Assembly: GCA_030640595.1 (NCBI GenBank)
Contig: DAOWJC010000127.1
Coordinates: forward strand, 1-8,929
DNA from: Dehalococcoidia bacterium
Lineage (GTDB): Bacteria > Chloroflexota > Dehalococcoidia > Dehalococcoidales > DAOWJC01
Length of the DNA stretch: 8,929 bases
Direction of reading: 5' to 3'
Below the pieces are notes generated by a model. That model made no database searches and had not been told where the DNA came from. It saw only the letters and a program-made list of their open reading frames with translations. Both the position numbers and the translations under genes were made by a program. Below are positions 1 to 4,855 of the stretch, piece by piece (position 1 is the stretch's first letter; every line of letters starts with the position of its first letter).

Positions 1-606
1 AAAGCTAATCTTGGTGGCATTGAACAGGTTATGAACATACTTCATCATCTCCGCCACCTTGAGTTCGGTTACTATTATTTCAGCCCCAAATGGCTGATAA
101 AGCTTCTCCAGCTCCTTACCTGACCTCTGGTCATAAGCGCCGATAACTGTTAGCCAGGGATGGGCAAAGTCCTGTTCGGAATTGACTGCCCGCAGAAACT
201 CGGGGTTCATGCATACGCCAAAATCCACCCCTGCCTTTTTCCTCGAGTAATACTCCAGCATGGGGATTACTTTTTCCTCGGTTGTACCTGGCAAAGAGGT
301 GCACCTGACCACTACCAGATGATACCTATTAATGTCAGCCAATTTGGCTCCCAGCTTCCTAAGGGCACTGTGCAGATAGTCCAGCACTATCTTATCGTTG
401 CGTGTCGGAGTGCATACGCAGAGCATACTGACATCAAATTCTCTCAGGTCATAGTCGTTACAGGTCTCGTAGCCCTCCTCGCTGAGTCTAGACAGCACAT
501 CGGGGTTTACATCATAAAAAACGACACGGTGTCCCTTGGCATGGAAGCCTTTCCCCGTCGCCTGCCCGACTACTCCTGAACCGATTATGAGAATGTTCCT
601 TTTCAT
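1..606 (-). CDS. UDP-glucose/GDP-mannose 6-dehydrogenase family protein, N-terminal part (gene runs off the window)
   Basis: Members of this family oxidise the C6 hydroxyl of a nucleotide sugar to a uronic acid with two NAD+, supplying cell-surface polysaccharide synthesis in the cytoplasm. The 202 residues visible start at ATG 606-604, with GGGAG seven bases upstream (614-618), and read open to the window edge. Visible landmarks are the Rossmann loop GSGVVG (residues 9-14), the acidic end of strand 2 (YDVNPD, 31-36), CVCTPT (64-69), RCTSLPGTTE (101-110), MNPEFLRA (133-140) and the helix EMMKYVHNLFNATKISF (186-202), which matches the family's conserved K/N-containing linker. The catalytic cysteine and the UDP-binding C-terminal domain would lie beyond the edge, so activity cannot be judged. 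The Rossmann loop has V where many members have Y, and the spacing after TPT is shorter than usual, so the exact sugar substrate is open. Family assignment is firm; substrate is not. Confidence 0.88.
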   Translation of the reverse strand, partial: MKRNILIIGSGVVGQATGKGFHAKGHRVVFYDVNPDVLSRLSEEGYETCNDYDLREFDVSMLCVCTPTRNDKIVLDYLHSALRKLGAKLADINRYHLVVVRCTSLPGTTEEKVIPMLEYYSRKKAGVDFGVCMNPEFLRAVNSEQDFAHPWLTVIGAYDQRSGKELEKLYQPFGAEIIVTELKVAEMMKYVHNLFNATKISF

Positions 607-664
607 TTATTGTCTCCCGTTTCCTTGCTCAAGTATATCTATACTTCCATCTTAAGCTACCGAG
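607..664 (-). promoter_or_regulatory. Leader of the sugar dehydrogenase gene with a 16-bp dyad
   Basis: Between repeat copy 1 and the dehydrogenase start lie 58 bases. They hold the ribosome binding site GGGAG (614-618) and a perfect inverted repeat AAGTATA-TC-TATACTT (631-646) with 7-bp arms. On the coding strand the dyad contains TATAGAT and TATACT, either of which could serve as a -10 box, so a protein bound here could block transcription. No clear -35 partner was seen. The promoter and operator role is inference. Confidence 0.4.
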
Positions 665-709
665 ATTAATTGCTCATAAAAATGGCGTTTAAGTTTCATT
701 AAAAATCTC
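665..709 (-). repeat. AT-rich element, copy 1 (upstream of the sugar dehydrogenase gene)
   Basis: A 45-bp stretch that recurs at 1458-1501. The two copies differ by four substitutions, all transitions, and by one A in a run of A. The near end is 58 nt from the dehydrogenase start codon, exactly the spacing of copy 2 from its own gene. Position and orientation suggest a promoter or operator region facing left rather than a random repeat. A mobile or duplicated element is the alternative. Confidence 0.7.
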
Positions 710-836
710 ACCGATAAAAAGGAGGTGTCGAACCTTGTGGTAAGCGTTCATCCTGTGAGCGATAAGAGAGCGTTGCCGCTAGAATGTTCTAGAGGTTGAT
801 GGAGCTAGGTTTGAGGGTTTTGGTGAGGCAAGGGAC
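710..836. other. Short intergenic stretch with a strong orphan ribosome binding site and a 14-bp dyad
   Basis: This stretch lies between repeat copy 1 and the stop codon of the small membrane protein gene. On the + strand it contains AAAAAGGAGGTG (716-727) followed nine bases later by GTG (737), which opens a reading frame of only 20 codons ending at TGA 797-799. It also contains the perfect inverted repeat CTAGAA-TG-TTCTAG (779-792). No hairpin followed by a T run that would end the leftward transcript was found. Transcription from the upstream small genes may therefore read into the dehydrogenase gene. Confidence 0.35.
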
Positions 837-1025
837 TTACCTGATTAGATTAAGAAAAGCAAAAACTATTAAGCCGGTTAGCCCAGTCATCTCTAGAGCT
901 AAAATAGCTGGATAGGGTTCGCGTATAACTACCTGTCCATGATAGGCAATAAGGCCAAAGTGAACCAAGAATGCAATAGATAAACTTATAACTAGTACGT
1001 TGGCAAAAAAATATCGGATTTGCAT
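837..1025 (-). CDS. Small two-segment membrane protein, uncharacterised
   Basis: A 62-residue protein that I do not recognise. It has two hydrophobic segments, roughly residues 6-28 and 40-60, separated by a short polar loop carrying HGQVVIREPYP. This implies an inner-membrane hairpin with both ends on the same side. The ATG at 1025-1023 is preceded by AGGA (1036-1039) at ten bases, an acceptable but weak ribosome binding site. The overlapping frame starting at 1035 on the same strand lacks this pattern and is treated as a shadow. The gene follows the 106-residue protein gene on the same strand after 53 bp, so the two are probably co-transcribed. A partner relation between a soluble acidic protein and a membrane anchor is possible but is inference. 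Confidence 0.6.
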   Translation of the reverse strand: MQIRYFFANVLVISLSIAFLVHFGLIAYHGQVVIREPYPAILALEMTGLTGLIVFAFLNLIR

Positions 1026-1078
1026 ATTGGCACATTCCTAAAGTTACTTGCGATAGTTGCTTCCCTTTTGTTTATTAA

Positions 1079-1399
1079 TTACCATTCCTCTCTTGGAACT
1101 GTTTGTAATTCAGTGTCATAATCAGGGAAATAACCAAATACTGCGTCTGTTGGCGCATCTTTTAAGATTTTTTCCTTTATTTCCTCGTATTGCCCCTGAT
1201 ATTCAGGGATTTGCTCCCCCTTGTTATCAAATACCATAACCATATCATTTTCGCATCTAATAACGGTCTTAATCGTTTGCCTGTCCTCGCTCCCAGCTTT
1301 GTAACCTTCAACCCATATTTCGTGTCTAATATCCAGCACTTTGATACCAGATATTTCGTCAACAAAGAATTCTGGGTATGGATTTTTGCATCTGCTCAT
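1079..1399 (-). CDS. Acidic 106-residue soluble protein, uncharacterised
   Basis: No known domain is recognised. The protein is acidic, without signal peptide or membrane segment. Residues 19-58 alternate as short beta-like strands (KVLDIRHEIWVEGY, TIKTVIRCENDMVMVFD). They are followed by a charged helix (residues 68-80, GQYEEIKEKILKD) and a conserved-looking tail APTDAVFGYFPDY ending in EEW. The start ATG 1399-1397 has an excellent ribosome binding site (AAAGGAGG, ending eight bases upstream), so the reading frame is very likely real. It is the first gene of a leftward pair with the small membrane protein, and its upstream region carries repeat copy 2 at the same distance as the dehydrogenase gene has copy 1. 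Shared regulation with that gene is inferred. Confidence 0.75.
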   Translation of the reverse strand: MSRCKNPYPEFFVDEISGIKVLDIRHEIWVEGYKAGSEDRQTIKTVIRCENDMVMVFDNKGEQIPEYQGQYEEIKEKILKDAPTDAVFGYFPDYDTELQTVPREEW

Positions 1400-1457
1400 T
1401 TCTGTTTCCTCCTTTGTCTCTTATTATTGGATGCTACACTCATATTAAAACTGTGGA
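1400..1457 (-). promoter_or_regulatory. Leader of the 106-residue protein gene
   Basis: Fifty-eight bases separate repeat copy 2 from the start codon, the same length as before the dehydrogenase gene. The ribosome binding site AAAGGAGG lies within 1408-1415. Further up, the coding strand reads TTTTAATATGAGTGTAGCAT, which aligns loosely with the corresponding stretch of the dehydrogenase leader (CTTAAGATGGAAGTATAGAT). Homology of the two leaders therefore seems to extend beyond the repeat. TAATAT is a possible -10 box; no clear -35 was seen. Confidence 0.4.
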
Positions 1458-1501
1458 ATTAATTACTCATAAAAATAGTGTTTAAATTTCATTAAAATCT
1501 C
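1458..1501 (-). repeat. AT-rich element, copy 2 (upstream of the 106-residue protein gene)
   Basis: This 44-bp stretch matches 665-709 in the same orientation, with four transitions and one missing A. At each substitution this copy has A or T where copy 1 has G or C. It sits in the divergent region between the leftward small-gene pair and the rightward gene at 1617. Its distance to the leftward start (58 nt) equals that of copy 1, while its distance to the rightward start is unrelated, so it more likely serves the leftward gene. Confidence 0.7.
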
Positions 1502-1525
1502 TTGGGGAATAGGTTACTAAACGAG

Positions 1526-1545
1526 CTCAAGCTATTTGTCTTGAG
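1526..1545. promoter_or_regulatory. Inverted repeat over the -35 box, possible operator
   Basis: CTCAAG (1526-1531) and CTTGAG (1540-1545) form a perfect 6-bp dyad with an 8-base spacer. A further G:T and A:T pair extend the stem. The right arm overlaps the -35 box of the promoter of the next gene. A third CTTGAG occurs at 1584-1589 in the leader. A repressor site is plausible, but the dyad is short and could be chance. Confidence 0.3.
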
Positions 1546-1569
1546 TTTCCTCCGAATTTCCCCTATAAT
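1541..1569 (+). promoter_or_regulatory. Sigma-70 type promoter of the TIM-barrel-like gene
   Basis: TTGAGT (1541-1546) and a perfect TATAAT (1564-1569) are separated by the ideal 17 bases. Transcription would start near 1576, giving a leader of about 40 nt before ATG 1617. Confidence 0.7.
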
Positions 1570-1616
1570 TTCCCCGATGGTTCCTTGAGGATAGTTAAAC
1601 TGTGGGTGGTAGGTAG

Positions 1617-2399
1617 ATGAGCAAACTTATAGATAAACTAAAACTGGTCTCGCAGGCTGTGCCTCAGCCTGTGGGGTTTAGGACGACACAATCGGTCTTG
1701 CCGAAGCCAAAAATATTACTTGTCGCCAGTTTGGCTCAGGCTAATGTTGAAGACTTGGCTGATTATGTGGCTGGAGCTGATGCCGGGGTGTTACATATCT
1801 CTAAATTAAGTTCAGGAGCTAAAACCCTTCAAAAGATATCTCAGGTTGTGCCTGATATTCCCTGGGGTGGGTGGCTGAGAGGTAGTGGTCGGGGAGAAAT
1901 AAAACAGATGGCAAAGGTTGGCTGTGATTTTGTGGTTTTTCCAGCAGCTAATACTTCCCTGGCAATGTTTCAAGGTGATGAGGTGGGTAAGATATTAGAG
2001 GTAGAACCATCACTCAGCGAGGGCTTGTTGAGGGCAGTTGATGAGTTGCCGGTAGATGCTGTGCTTATTGCCGGTGAGCGGGGGGAGGGTTATTTTCTTA
2101 CCTGGCATCACCTTATGCTCTTCAAGCACTTTGCCGATTTGTTAACTAAACCTTTGTTAGTGTCTATACCATTAACTGTAACAGCTAGCGAGCTTCAGGC
2201 TCTATGGGAAGCCGGGGTTGATGGTGTGGTAGTAGAAGTAGGGGTTGGGCAGCCTGCGGAGAGATTAAAGGAGTTACGCCAGGTAATTGATAAGATGGTC
2301 TTCCCATCACCACGCAAGCGGGGAAAAGCAAAGGCTTTGCTACCTCATATTAGTTGGGAGACGAGTATAGTAACTGGAGAGGAAGAGGAAGAGGAGTAG
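1617..2399 (+). CDS. Uncharacterised protein, probably a TIM-barrel fold
   Basis: A 260-residue protein that I cannot assign to a named enzyme. It has no signal peptide or membrane segment. Short hydrophobic strands recur at regular spacing: KILLVASL (32-39), AGVLHI (56-61), WGGWLRG (83-89), CDFVVFPA (103-110), DAVLIAGERG (147-156), PLLVSIPL (179-186) and VDGVVVEVG (201-209). Each is followed by a helix, and AKVGCDFVV and WEAGVDGVVV resemble the strand entries of (beta/alpha)8 barrels. The last visible strand with its glycine-rich follow-on would suit phosphate binding, but no catalytic set is recognisable. The C-terminus ends in six glutamates encoded by a GAG/GAA run. The ATG is preceded only by a weak G-rich site (GGTGGTAGG). 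The gene stands alone and converges on the IMP dehydrogenase gene with a 27-bp gap. Fold is inferred from pattern only. Confidence 0.75.
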   Translation: MSKLIDKLKLVSQAVPQPVGFRTTQSVLPKPKILLVASLAQANVEDLADYVAGADAGVLHISKLSSGAKTLQKISQVVPDIPWGGWLRGSGRGEIKQMAKVGCDFVVFPAANTSLAMFQGDEVGKILEVEPSLSEGLLRAVDELPVDAVLIAGERGEGYFLTWHHLMLFKHFADLLTKPLLVSIPLTVTASELQALWEAGVDGVVVEVGVGQPAERLKELRQVIDKMVFPSPRKRGKAKALLPHISWETSIVTGEEEEEE

Positions 2400-2414
2400 T
2401 TTTAGGTTGAGCGG

Positions 2415-2426
2415 TGTTACGTAACA
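2415..2426. repeat. Perfect 12-bp palindrome between convergent genes
   Basis: TGTTACGTAACA fills the end of the short gap between the convergent stops, directly next to the IMP dehydrogenase stop codon. It has no loop and no T run, so it does not look like an intrinsic terminator. It may be a protein binding site or chance. Confidence 0.3.
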
Positions 2427-3572
2427 TCAATGGCTAGGATGTAACAATTGCCATGACTTCCCTTCAGTGGTGATAGCCGGAGCAATTATTATCTCAACCT
2501 TGTGCATTTCTTGAATGGTAGGCACACCGCAGATACCCATCGCAGTGCGAAGAGCCCCGATAAGGTTCTGGCTACCATCGGTAACTGAAGACGGACCGAA
2601 GAGAATTTGCTCTAATGTGCCGGTGGTACCAACTTTTATTCGGGTTCCTCTGGGGAGTGCCGGGTGGGGGTGGGCCATACCCCAGTGATAGCCAAGCCCG
2701 GGTGCCTCTTTGGCTTGAGCCAGAATGGAGCCTAACATTACGGCATCGGCACCTGAAGCAAAGGCTTTGCACAGGTCGCCACCGTTGCCAATGCCACCGT
2801 CTGTAATTATCGGCACATACTTGCCGGACTCGCGTAGATATTCATCTCTAGCCGCAGCACAGTCCATAGTGGCTGTTACCTGGGGGACACCAACACCGAG
2901 GACTTGCCTAGTAGTGCAGGCAGCCCCCGGGCCTACACCTACCAACACCCCGGAGATTCCTGTTCGCATAAGCTCTAAACATGCGCTATAGCTTACACAG
3001 TTACCGACAATAATAGGCATAGATATGGACTGGCGAAATTCGGAGAAGACGAGCCCCCGATAACTTTTGGATATATGCCGGGCACTGGTAACTGTAGATT
3101 GGACTACAAAAATATCGGCCTTAGCTTCAGCAGCTATTGGAGCCAGCCGTTTAGTATTAGCTGGTGCCACTGCAATAGCGCATACCGCCCCTGACTTTTT
3201 AATCGATTGTATTCGCTCGCCAACGAGGTTTTCCTTAATCGGTTGGGAATAGACTTTTTGGAGCAGGGGGGTGACTTCAGCGTCAGAGGCTTGAGCAATC
3301 TCAGTCAGTACCTCCTGGGGATTATCATACCGAGTTTGTACCCCTTCTAAATTGAGAACGGCAAGTCCACCTAGCTTGCTCATCAGGATAGCCAAGTTGA
3401 CATCAGTCACAGCATCCATTGCTGAAGCTAAAATGGGGGCGGTGAAGGTAAAGCCGTCTATCTTTAAATCAATGTTTGCCTGCTCTGGATTGATGGTTAT
3501 ATCTCCGGGCACTATAGCCACTTCATCAAATCCATAGACGCGCCGAAGTTGCCTGAATTGAGGAGTAGCCAT
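2427..3572 (-). CDS. guaB3: IMP dehydrogenase family protein, GuaB3 type without CBS domains
   Basis: IMP dehydrogenase oxidises IMP to XMP with NAD+, the committing step of guanine nucleotide synthesis, in the cytoplasm. The 381 residues form one catalytic barrel. Visible are ASAMDAVTD near the N-terminus (49-57), the active-site loop GVGPGAACTTR (212-222) with the presumed nucleophile Cys219, the phosphate-binding TDGGI (257-261), GSILA (281-285), and a flap region rich in glycine (310-345). Residues 80-130, where classical GuaB carries its pair of CBS domains, hold only a short helical linker. Length and the AACTTR form fit the GuaB3 subgroup known from actinobacteria and cyanobacteria. 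Whether this is the only IMP dehydrogenase of the organism cannot be seen; a GMP reductase-like role is an alternative. The start ATG 3572-3570 has GGAAGGAG five bases upstream. It is transcribed alone from its own promoter, divergently from rsmI. Confidence 0.85.
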   Translation of the reverse strand: MATPQFRQLRRVYGFDEVAIVPGDITINPEQANIDLKIDGFTFTAPILASAMDAVTDVNLAILMSKLGGLAVLNLEGVQTRYDNPQEVLTEIAQASDAEVTPLLQKVYSQPIKENLVGERIQSIKKSGAVCAIAVAPANTKRLAPIAAEAKADIFVVQSTVTSARHISKSYRGLVFSEFRQSISMPIIVGNCVSYSACLELMRTGISGVLVGVGPGAACTTRQVLGVGVPQVTATMDCAAARDEYLRESGKYVPIITDGGIGNGGDLCKAFASGADAVMLGSILAQAKEAPGLGYHWGMAHPHPALPRGTRIKVGTTGTLEQILFGPSSVTDGSQNLIGALRTAMGICGVPTIQEMHKVEIIIAPAITTEGKSWQLLHPSH

Positions 3573-3594
3573 TTTGCTCCTTCCTTAAAGGCAA

Positions 3595-3623
3595 ACTATA
3601 TCAAACCAGCTCTTCAAAGTCAA
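3595..3623 (-). promoter_or_regulatory. Promoter of the IMP dehydrogenase gene
   Basis: On the minus strand TTGACT (3623-3618) and TATAGT (3600-3595) are separated by exactly 17 bases. Transcription would start near 3588, leaving a leader of about 16 nt that just holds the ribosome binding site. Confidence 0.75.
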
Positions 3624-3638
3624 GGAATTTTGTTCGGG

Positions 3639-3667
3639 TAGACAGGTGAAGGGGTGTAGGTTATAAT
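3639..3667 (+). promoter_or_regulatory. Promoter of the rsmI-metG cluster
   Basis: TAGACA (3639-3644) and a perfect TATAAT (3662-3667) have a 17-base spacer. Transcription would start near 3674, about 55 nt before rsmI. The segment from the end of the -35 to just past the -10 is repeated before metG. The promoter is back to back with that of the IMP dehydrogenase gene; the two -35 boxes are 15 bp apart. Confidence 0.7.
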
Positions 3668-3727
3668 AGCTAGAGTCTACTTACAGAAATAGCCATTCGC
3701 CTAGTGTAAAATTAGAGAAGATAGAAG

Positions 3728-4546
3728 GTGATGCCTACCCTTTATGTTGTGGCTACCCCTATTGGTAATTTAGAGGATATTTCTTTACGTGCCCTGCGTA
3801 CCCTGCGTGAAGTGAAGCTTATTGCCGCTGAAGATACTCGCCGAACGAAACGGCTTCTTGTTACCTATGATATTAAGACACCTATGACTAGTTATCACGA
3901 ACGCAATAAGTGGACTAAACTGGGTTATATTTTGGGTTGTCTTGAAGAGGGGGATGTAGCACTTGTTTCTAATGCTGGAACGCCAGGCATAGCTGACCCC
4001 GGTTATGAACTAATCGTGGCGGCTAGCCAGCGAGGCATCCCGGTGGTTCCTATTCCCGGACCTTCTGTAGCTATCATGGCACTTGTTGTCTCCGGGCTGC
4101 CTACGGAGAAGTTTGTTTACATCGGCTTTCTGCCACATAAGGCTAGTGGCAGGCGGCGTCTTCTAGAGTCGGTTGCTGATGAATATGGCACTATTGTCGT
4201 CCTGGAAACCCCTCACCGGCTGCAGGCGGCGCTAAACGATATGCTTCTTGTTCTGGGGGATAGAAAAATAGCCGTTTGTCGCGAGTTGACTAAGGTTCAT
4301 GAAGAAGTTTTCCGGGGAAGAATAAGCCAGGCCATAGAGCACTTCACCAAGCCAAGGGGAGAGTTTACTCTAATTGTTGAGGGGAGGAGTGGGAAGGATA
4401 AACCACGGTTAACCGAGGATATTGAGAGGCAGTTACATCGTATGCGCCAGTCCGGGGTAACGGCTAAAGAGGCGATAGCCGGGGTGAGTAGGGAAACAGG
4501 TTTATCAAAGAAGGAGCTGTATCGAGCTTGGCTCAAGCTACTTTGA
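3728..4546 (+). CDS. rsmI: 16S rRNA (cytidine1402-2'-O)-methyltransferase
   Basis: RsmI transfers a methyl group from S-adenosylmethionine to the ribose of C1402 in the decoding centre of 16S rRNA. The 272 residues cover the full SAM-dependent tetrapyrrole-methylase-like fold. Visible are LYVVATPIGNLEDISLRAL (5-23), AAEDTRRTKRLL (33-44), SYHERN (55-60), VSNAGTPGIADPG (80-92), PIPGPSVAIMALVVSGLP (108-125), LETPHRL (159-165) and CRELTKVHEEVFRG (184-197). A short C-terminal helix-turn-helix-like tail (244-272) is typical of the family. The start is either GTG 3728 or the adjacent ATG 3731. GAGAAG (3715-3720) is seven bases from the GTG and ten from the ATG, and most family members begin M-x-x-LYVVATPIGN, so both are acceptable. 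It leads a rightward cluster; its stop codon overlaps the ribosome binding site of the next gene. Confidence 0.95.
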   Translation: MMPTLYVVATPIGNLEDISLRALRTLREVKLIAAEDTRRTKRLLVTYDIKTPMTSYHERNKWTKLGYILGCLEEGDVALVSNAGTPGIADPGYELIVAASQRGIPVVPIPGPSVAIMALVVSGLPTEKFVYIGFLPHKASGRRRLLESVADEYGTIVVLETPHRLQAALNDMLLVLGDRKIAVCRELTKVHEEVFRGRISQAIEHFTKPRGEFTLIVEGRSGKDKPRLTEDIERQLHRMRQSGVTAKEAIAGVSRETGLSKKELYRAWLKLL

Positions 4547-4560
4547 AAGGAGTTGACATA

Positions 4561-4779
4561 ATGCGCCGAGGGTGTATATCTCTGGGGAATATTCAGTGTG
4601 ATGATTGTCACCGCACTATACCATATCTTGAGCGCTATTTAGCCATTGATGAGAAGGATGGCGTTGAGGTTGAAAAAGGCGAGACGGCACGCTATTGTGT
4701 CGATTGCTGCCTGAAAAAGGGCTACGCTCGCTATAGAATAGAGAAGGGCGAACAGATACTTACCTTCTTCTCTGAATGA
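4561..4779 (+). CDS. Small protein with two cysteine pairs, probable zinc ribbon, uncharacterised
   Basis: The protein has 72 residues from ATG 4561. That start is chosen because AAAGGAG (4546-4552) lies eight bases upstream; an upstream TTG at 4528 in the same frame would overlap rsmI and has no such site. CDDC (residues 13-16) and CVDC followed by another Cys (46-50) are 29 residues apart, the layout of a zinc ribbon built from two knuckles. The rest is charged, with a basic stretch KKGYARYRIEKGE (52-64) that could contact nucleic acid. Metal binding and any RNA role are inference. The gene starts 14 bp after rsmI, with its ribosome binding site overlapping the rsmI stop codon, so translation is probably coupled. 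Its place between rsmI and metG hints at a translation-related job, but no function is recognised. Confidence 0.75.
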   Translation: MRRGCISLGNIQCDDCHRTIPYLERYLAIDEKDGVEVEKGETARYCVDCCLKKGYARYRIEKGEQILTFFSE

Positions 4780-4808
4780 GTGTAGCCCCTATGTTGTTTA
4801 TTACGGGA

Positions 4809-4835
4809 AGGTGAAGAGAGGGTAGGTTATAATAG
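4809..4835 (+). promoter_or_regulatory. Second copy of the promoter box, before metG
   Basis: AGGTGAAG followed within six bases by TAGGTTATAATAG nearly repeats 3644-3669 before rsmI. The perfect TATAAT (4828-4833) would place a start near 4840, about 15 nt before metG. The -35 position (4805-4810, GGGAAG) is poor, unlike the rsmI copy, so it may be a weak or activator-dependent internal promoter. Confidence 0.5.
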
Positions 4836-4855
4836 TATTGGTTGGGAAATAGATT

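Noticed and set aside
160..579. 139-codon open frame on the + strand
   Set aside because: It lies antisense to the sugar dehydrogenase gene, whose motifs are clear, and its own translation shows no domain.
716..727. On the minus strand CACCTCCTTTTT resembles the 3' end of 16S rRNA
   Set aside because: The match is only the anti-Shine-Dalgarno core, simply the complement of a strong ribosome binding site; no further 16S sequence flanks it.
850..1035. Overlapping 61-codon frame on the minus strand over the small membrane gene
   Set aside because: Weaker hydrophobic pattern and worse ribosome binding site spacing than the frame starting at 1025.
1190..1462. 90-codon open frame on the + strand over the 106-residue protein gene
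   Set aside because: It has no ribosome binding site; the opposite strand has an excellent one and a more protein-like composition. The hydrophobic character is a by-product of the acidic antisense gene.
665..1501. Mobile element bounded by the two 45-bp copies
   Set aside because: The copies are direct rather than inverted, no transposase or target duplication is seen, and equal spacing to start codons is better explained by promoter duplication. It is not fully excluded.
4780..4855. T-box or S-adenosylmethionine riboswitch before metG
   Set aside because: The gap is only 76 bases and contains a TATAAT; no T-box sequence, specifier stem or terminator hairpin is present.
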